From: Planctomycetota bacterium
GTDB taxonomy: Bacteria; Planctomycetota; GCA-002687715; DRQF01
Length of the DNA: 9,041 nt
Direction of reading: 5' to 3'
Assembly (NCBI GenBank): GCA_024275615.1
Contig: JAJRYU010000164.1
Location: forward strand, 1 to 9,041
Both the position numbers and the translations under genes were made by a program. Below, one piece after another: positions 5,269 through 9,041 of this stretch. Each line of letters starts with the position of its first letter. The first letter of the stretch is position 1. The notes under the pieces were generated by a model. That model did not search any database and was not told the origin of the DNA. It saw only the letters and a list, made by a program, of their open reading frames with translations.

Positions 5269-7941
5269 ATGCGCAATCGAATCGTTATCCAAGCCATAGC
5301 CTTTGTTTTCCTCATGCTGCCACTTTTTGGCCAAACTGCAAACGACAAGATCCGTATCGAAGTCGCTCAGGATGGCCTGTATGAAGTGACTTGGAACGAT
5401 CTTGCCCCCTTCCTCAAGAAACCCGCACTCGATTCAGAACGCATGAGAGTCATGCGTGGCAATGTGGAAATTCCCATGGCGTTCCGTTCTCTGAATGACG
5501 GCCGCTTCGATCGCTCCAGTGCTTTTACTTTTTACGGCGAAGCCTCTCGCTCCCATTATTCCAAACTCGGCGTCTACCGATTAGAATTCAAGTCGGCGAG
5601 GCAGCGAGTTCGCCTGCATCGCGCCCGTCCGACGGCGGAGACACTTGAAGCCTGTCTCTTGCGGCAAGAATTTGAAGAAGACCTCGTCTACGACCCGATG
5701 AAGACGGTGCGCCGCGATCTTCTCGACTTGCCGCGCGACCAGCGTGCTCATTGGTTTTGGGCCCGTATCCCGCCGGCCACGAATACACCCGGTGTCCCCT
5801 CTCAGAACTTCCACAGTTTTCTCTTGCGGCCCGCCCCACGCCCAAGATCGGTTGATAACTATCCGGCTAAAGTCACGATCAGATTGCGCGCTCCTGCTTC
5901 TAAGAGTGCTCAACAAGAAATGACATGTGAACTTGGCGGTAAAGTCGTGGGCAAGAAATCGTGGAGTGGTGGCAATCTGCGGGAGATCAGTTTTGACGTT
6001 CCAGCGTCTCTCATCAAGACCGCAACAGTCTTGACCATCCGCAACACGTCAAAGCAAGCAACCTGGCGCGACGTCGGTAACCAAGTTAACCCGACTCGTA
6101 GAAATGACATCTTGATTGACTCCATCTTGCTCCAATTCAAATCACTACTGACCGGGCCAACGACGAAACAACCACAGATCATCTACGATTTGCAAGTCCC
6201 CAACGCTTCAGGTCCCATCAGCATGCGCTTCGCCAATATCGGTGGAGCTAAGTCGCGTTTCTACGATGTCGCGCGCAGGAGTTGGCTTGATGGTGCGGTT
6301 GTTGATTGTACGCCACAAGAGTCACGGCGAATCATCGCCGTCGATACCGACGGCTATCTGAAAGCTCAGAAGATCTCCCCTTGGTCAAAAAGAAACCTTC
6401 GCCTTGAACAAGACGGGGCTGATTGGGTCTGCATTACTTTAGAGCGTTTCTCCAGCTTCATGCCACTTTTGGCCAAGCATCGTCAGGCGCAGGGCCTCAA
6501 GACCATCGTCGTCACCGACCGAGAAATCTACGACAGTTACAACCATGGCGAGTTTTCTCCTCTGGCTATTCAACAATTTCTTGCCAGTGCGCGAGCGACG
6601 TGGACAACCAAGCCTAAATTCGTCCTCTTGGCAGGCGACGCTGACCGCGACGTCAATTGGAAGTCGCAACGCGCCGTCCTGCCCACCATAGAAACGACAA
6701 CGTTCTACAATGGTGAAACTGGCAGCGACTCGGCGTTTTTACCTGAAGATTCTCCGGAGATGTCCATTGGACGTTTTCCGGCACGGCGAGACGACGAAGT
6801 TCTCAAGATGATTCATCGGACGATCAATTACGAATCAACAGCGCACGTTGGCAGCTGGAACAAACGCCTCAACTTCATCGCCAGCGAAGGGCGTTTCGGG
6901 CCGATGATTGACACACTTATGGAGCGCTACGCTCGAAGGATTTTGACTGATGTCATTCCAGCAAGTTACGACGTGACGATGACCTACGCCAGTCGCTCAT
7001 CGAGTTACCTCTACCCACCCCTGGAATTCAATCAAAAGGTCATCGATCGCCTCAACGAGGGGGCATTGGTCTACACCTACATGGGGCACGGTTACGCTCA
7101 AGGATTCGATCGGCTGAGAATTGGCAAGAAGAGATTCCCCATCCTGAATCTCAAAGATGTGAGCCGTGTCGACGTCGGCGAAACTCCGCCGCTCATGACA
7201 ATCATCGCCTGCAGCACTGCCCATTTTGATAATCCCACACGGGACAGCATTGGCGAGGAACTCATGCGCCGACCTCATGGTCCCTTGGCACTCATTGGCG
7301 CGACACGTATTTCTCACCCGTTTCCAAATTCTCTGCTGAGCAAGGAATTGCTGCAAGGCCTTTTCGCCGCCGAGGAACTGACCATCGGTCAGGTCTTGAG
7401 AAGATCCCAGTTGGCCATCATCAAGAATTGGCAAAAAGACCCCATGTCCAAGATGGCCGTCGGTCTCGTTGGTAAGTTGGACGTTAACCGACTCATGCGC
7501 GATCACCGCGATATGTACGTCCTCTTCGGCGACCCAGCGGCACGACTCAGGCGGCCTCAGCAAACAATCACACTTGAGGCCGTCAAGAGCGCCCAAGTTG
7601 GCAGTGAACTTGTTGTCGAGGGTCGCCTGCAAGGCATGGCGGAAGGATCCGTCTTGGTGACGGTCGAAGCCAAACGCGATCGCATTGTCTTTCCAATCAC
7701 AAGGCTCAATCCCAAGAAGAAACTGGCAGCAGACGAGATCAAGAAAAACTACGAGGCGGCCAATCGCAAGATCATCGCCAGCACGACGACTCGTATCAGC
7801 GACGGAGCGTTTTCAGCCACGATTCAGTTGCCGAGCCATTCTCCCAAGGGGGCGTTCGTCATTAAGGCCTACCTCATGAGCGAGTTGAATTCCTACGCGG
7901 GCTCACGCCCATTGAAGTTGGAAGCGGCCAGGAAACAATGA
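5269..7941 (+). CDS. Secreted gingipain-family (peptidase family C25) cysteine protease
   Basis: An 890-residue exported cysteine endopeptidase. The N-terminus MRNRIVIQAIAFVFLMLPLFG is a Sec signal peptide with no lipobox, probably cleaved near residue 22. Residues 25-110 form a beta domain seen before the catalytic unit in large C25 proteins (LYEVTW, FTFYGEASRSHYSKLGVYRL). The caspase-like C25 domain spans about 385-765: VLLAGDADRD (452-461), LPT (471-473), SIGRFPARRDDE (499-510), the catalytic histidine H607 in YMGHGYAQG, the catalytic cysteine C648 in IIACSTAHFD, GALIG-like LALIGATR (673-680) and FGDPAARLR (753-761). About 765-890 is a beta-sandwich tail that does not look like a type IX secretion sorting domain. 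Gingipains cleave after Arg or Lys; specificity here is unknown. The gene is divergent from the radical SAM gene and ends at a strong terminator. Confidence 0.88.
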   Translation: MRNRIVIQAIAFVFLMLPLFGQTANDKIRIEVAQDGLYEVTWNDLAPFLKKPALDSERMRVMRGNVEIPMAFRSLNDGRFDRSSAFTFYGEASRSHYSKLGVYRLEFKSARQRVRLHRARPTAETLEACLLRQEFEEDLVYDPMKTVRRDLLDLPRDQRAHWFWARIPPATNTPGVPSQNFHSFLLRPAPRPRSVDNYPAKVTIRLRAPASKSAQQEMTCELGGKVVGKKSWSGGNLREISFDVPASLIKTATVLTIRNTSKQATWRDVGNQVNPTRRNDILIDSILLQFKSLLTGPTTKQPQIIYDLQVPNASGPISMRFANIGGAKSRFYDVARRSWLDGAVVDCTPQESRRIIAVDTDGYLKAQKISPWSKRNLRLEQDGADWVCITLERFSSFMPLLAKHRQAQGLKTIVVTDREIYDSYNHGEFSPLAIQQFLASARATWTTKPKFVLLAGDADRDVNWKSQRAVLPTIETTTFYNGETGSDSAFLPEDSPEMSIGRFPARRDDEVLKMIHRTINYESTAHVGSWNKRLNFIASEGRFGPMIDTLMERYARRILTDVIPASYDVTMTYASRSSSYLYPPLEFNQKVIDRLNEGALVYTYMGHGYAQGFDRLRIGKKRFPILNLKDVSRVDVGETPPLMTIIACSTAHFDNPTRDSIGEELMRRPHGPLALIGATRISHPFPNSLLSKELLQGLFAAEELTIGQVLRRSQLAIIKNWQKDPMSKMAVGLVGKLDVNRLMRDHRDMYVLFGDPAARLRRPQQTITLEAVKSAQVGSELVVEGRLQGMAEGSVLVTVEAKRDRIVFPITRLNPKKKLAADEIKKNYEAANRKIIASTTTRISDGAFSATIQLPSHSPKGAFVIKAYLMSELNSYAGSRPLKLEAARKQ

Positions 7942-8014
7942 CGTCTTCCTTCCCTCTGTAGCACACGATCACCCAAGACCCGTACGTAACGAACAGAGAC
8001 CCATTGCACCCACA

Positions 8015-8030
8015 GTCGTTGCGAAGCGAC
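8015..8030 (+). other. Small hairpin preceding the terminator
   Basis: GTCGTT and AGCGAC pair over six base pairs, one of them a T-G wobble, around a GCGA tetraloop of the stable GNRA class. It sits three bases before the main terminator stem. The wobble favours folding of the plus-strand transcript, so it probably protects or insulates the 3' end of the C25 mRNA. It has no T-run of its own. Confidence 0.4.
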
Positions 8031-8033
8031 CGG

Positions 8034-8058
8034 GCTGGACGTCTGTCCGGCATTTTTT
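8034..8058 (+). terminator. Intrinsic terminator of the C25 peptidase gene
   Basis: GCTGGAC (8034-8040) and GTCCGGC (8045-8051) form a 7-bp GC-rich stem, with one T-G wobble, and a 4-base loop. One A and then six T (8053-8058) follow. It lies about 90 bases after the stop codon at 7941 and ends just before the converging lipoprotein gene, so it also stops plus-strand transcription from running antisense into that gene. On the minus strand the wobble becomes an A-C mismatch and no T-run follows, so it is probably one-directional. Confidence 0.82.
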
Positions 8059-8060
8059 CT

Positions 8061-8627
8061 TTACTTGCGCGGCAAACGTGAAAGAGCTGTTTCTGCCAGG
8101 AGACGAGCGGCCGTTAGATTGTTGCCACCAATCGCTTGCCCACCGTAGGGTGCATCGACAACAAGTTGAAAATCTCGGCATGAATAACGCCAAAGAAGCG
8201 TATTGCCATCCGGCGATTTCAGTTCAAACGTCGCGGTCGCATAGATCACGCCACGCTTCTCTAGGCTACTCGTGTCCCACTGCAAAACAGACACATTGAG
8301 CAAGGCATCCGTTTCCAGCGAGCTGGACTCGTTCAAACGGTCGTCGATCCAAGTTGCCGACGGAACGGCATAGTTCTTTCTTTCAATCAAATAGCCACGC
8401 ACCATCCGACGCATCTTGCGCGCCGGCAATTGCCGGTCCGTGATGGACTCGCTGGCGACGGCTGGGCCGATTTCAAACGGCAAGACAGATATCTCGGTGA
8501 TATTCCGAGCCGTAAGATCTGGCGTCGACCGAAAGTCCTCGTCAGAATGACGAATCTCTGGTGATTGGCAGGCACTTAGAAACATGAGCAATGCAGCGAT
8601 GATGGTTAAGTGTCGTGTCGCGTTCAT
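8061..8627 (-). CDS. Small lipoprotein, possibly related to the GNA1162/DUF799 or LpoB type
   Basis: A 188-residue lipoprotein. A short basic N-terminus, the hydrophobic run LTIIAALLMF and the lipobox LSAC (C20) mark signal peptidase II processing. The +2 residue is Gln, not Asp, which favours the outer membrane. After a linker, ISVLPFEIGP (47-56), a helical stretch MRRMVRGYLIERKNYAVPS (72-90), ALLNVSVLQWD (108-118) and ATFELKSPDGNTLLWRYSC (132-150) follow the strand-helix-strand order of the GNA1162/DUF799 and LpoB-like periplasmic folds. The resemblance is general and not proof of homology. The ATG overlaps the queC stop in an ATGA arrangement, and only a distant AGAGA serves as a ribosome site, so translation is probably coupled to queC. 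The role is unknown; cell-envelope assembly is a reasonable guess. Confidence 0.75.
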   Translation of the reverse strand: MNATRHLTIIAALLMFLSACQSPEIRHSDEDFRSTPDLTARNITEISVLPFEIGPAVASESITDRQLPARKMRRMVRGYLIERKNYAVPSATWIDDRLNESSSLETDALLNVSVLQWDTSSLEKRGVIYATATFELKSPDGNTLLWRYSCRDFQLVVDAPYGGQAIGGNNLTAARLLAETALSRLPRK

Positions 8628-9041
8628 TTTTTAAACATTCTCTGTTTGCGGTTCTCAAACCAACTCCGAGCATCGGCGGCATCGAGAGCGCGATCAAAGC
8701 GCTTGCAGCTTTCGCAAACGCCACAGACCTGGTCGCCGCCGTCATAGCAGGACCAAACCAATTCAAGAGGCAAGTCACGCTCGCGGGCAGCGGCAACAAT
8801 CTCGGCTTTGGTCCATTTCAACGTCGGAGCGATGAGCTCAACCCCATTTGCGGTTGAATACTGCAAGGCCTCATTTTGCCGAGCCACGAAATCGGACGAA
8901 TTGTCCGGAAAAGTCCGTGCTTCTTCCGCATTGAAACCGACGACAAGGACATCGGCAGCTAGTTTTTCAGCCCAAGCGGCGCCGATGGCCACGAAAATAC
9001 CATTGCGATTGGGCACCCACACATGATTCGCGCTCTTCTGA
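8624..9041 (-). CDS. queC: 7-cyano-7-deazaguanine synthase QueC (partial, C-terminal part)
   Basis: The last 138 or so codons are present. The frame stays open to the right edge with no stop, so the real start lies outside. QueC uses ATP and ammonia to convert 7-carboxy-7-deazaguanine to preQ0 in the cytoplasm, on the path to queuosine in tRNA. Visible hallmarks are VPNRNGIFVAIGAAWAE (the family's VPxRN...), VVGFNAEE, FVARQNEALQY, LKWTKAEIV and the C-terminal zinc site WSCYDGGDQVCGVCESC with four cysteines (C-x7-C-x2-C-x2-C). The N-terminal ATP-pyrophosphatase loop is missing because of the cut. A GTG at 9022 is internal (codes for Val in VWVPNRN) and is not a start. The stop codon overlaps the lipoprotein ATG by four bases. 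No other queuosine genes are visible. Confidence 0.93.
   Translation of the reverse strand, partial: QKSANHVWVPNRNGIFVAIGAAWAEKLAADVLVVGFNAEEARTFPDNSSDFVARQNEALQYSTANGVELIAPTLKWTKAEIVAAARERDLPLELVWSCYDGGDQVCGVCESCKRFDRALDAADARSWFENRKQRMFKK

Noticed and set aside
5108..5299. 63-codon GTG-start ORF in the divergent intergenic region, considered as a precursor peptide
   Set aside because: It overlaps the predicted promoter and the first codons of the C25 gene, has no ribosome site, and has no leader-core pattern typical of modified peptides.
6997..7632. 211-codon minus-strand ORF inside the C25 peptidase gene
   Set aside because: It is entirely antisense to the catalytic domain, including the His607 and Cys648 codons, and shows no family motif or convincing ribosome site.

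Overview
The window looks like chromosomal DNA from a Gram-negative bacterium with moderate GC content. The Gram-negative call rests on an outer-membrane-type lipoprotein and large Sec-exported proteins. The secreted proteins resemble those of Planctomycetota and similar large-genome environmental lineages: a matrixin protease with a pre-peptidase C-terminal (PPC) domain, a jelly-roll domain and a hydrophobic C-terminal module, and a gingipain-family C25 peptidase with no obvious type IX sorting domain. That assignment is an inference. No mobile element, CRISPR array, tRNA or rRNA was seen.

Layout from left to right. Positions 1-313 (minus) hold the N-terminal third of a thiamine-diphosphate dehydrogenase E1 alpha subunit (pyruvate/acetoin type), cut by the left edge. 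A possible 24-codon leader ORF (388-314, minus) with a good Shine-Dalgarno stops directly at its start codon. Positions 485-3181 (minus) encode a secreted metzincin metalloprotease. Positions 3395-5026 (minus) encode a cobalamin-binding-type radical SAM enzyme. After a 242-bp divergent intergenic region, 5269-7941 (plus) encodes a secreted C25 cysteine peptidase, closed by a clear intrinsic terminator at 8034-8058. Convergent to it are a small lipoprotein (8061-8627, minus) and, upstream of that, the C-terminal part of QueC (8624-9041, minus, cut by the right edge). These last two overlap by ATGA and are probably translationally coupled.

Functionally the window mixes housekeeping genes (E1 alpha, queC) with an exported proteolysis pair of two unrelated clans either side of a radical SAM enzyme. 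The hexamer TGATCA occurs four times in the window, all in the two intergenic regions around the radical SAM gene. The longer word TATGATCAA precedes both protease genes in the same orientation relative to each gene. This suggests, without proving, common control of the two proteases. Nothing here amounts to a demonstrated new system. The protease/radical SAM arrangement and its shared intergenic motif are the parts most worth following up.
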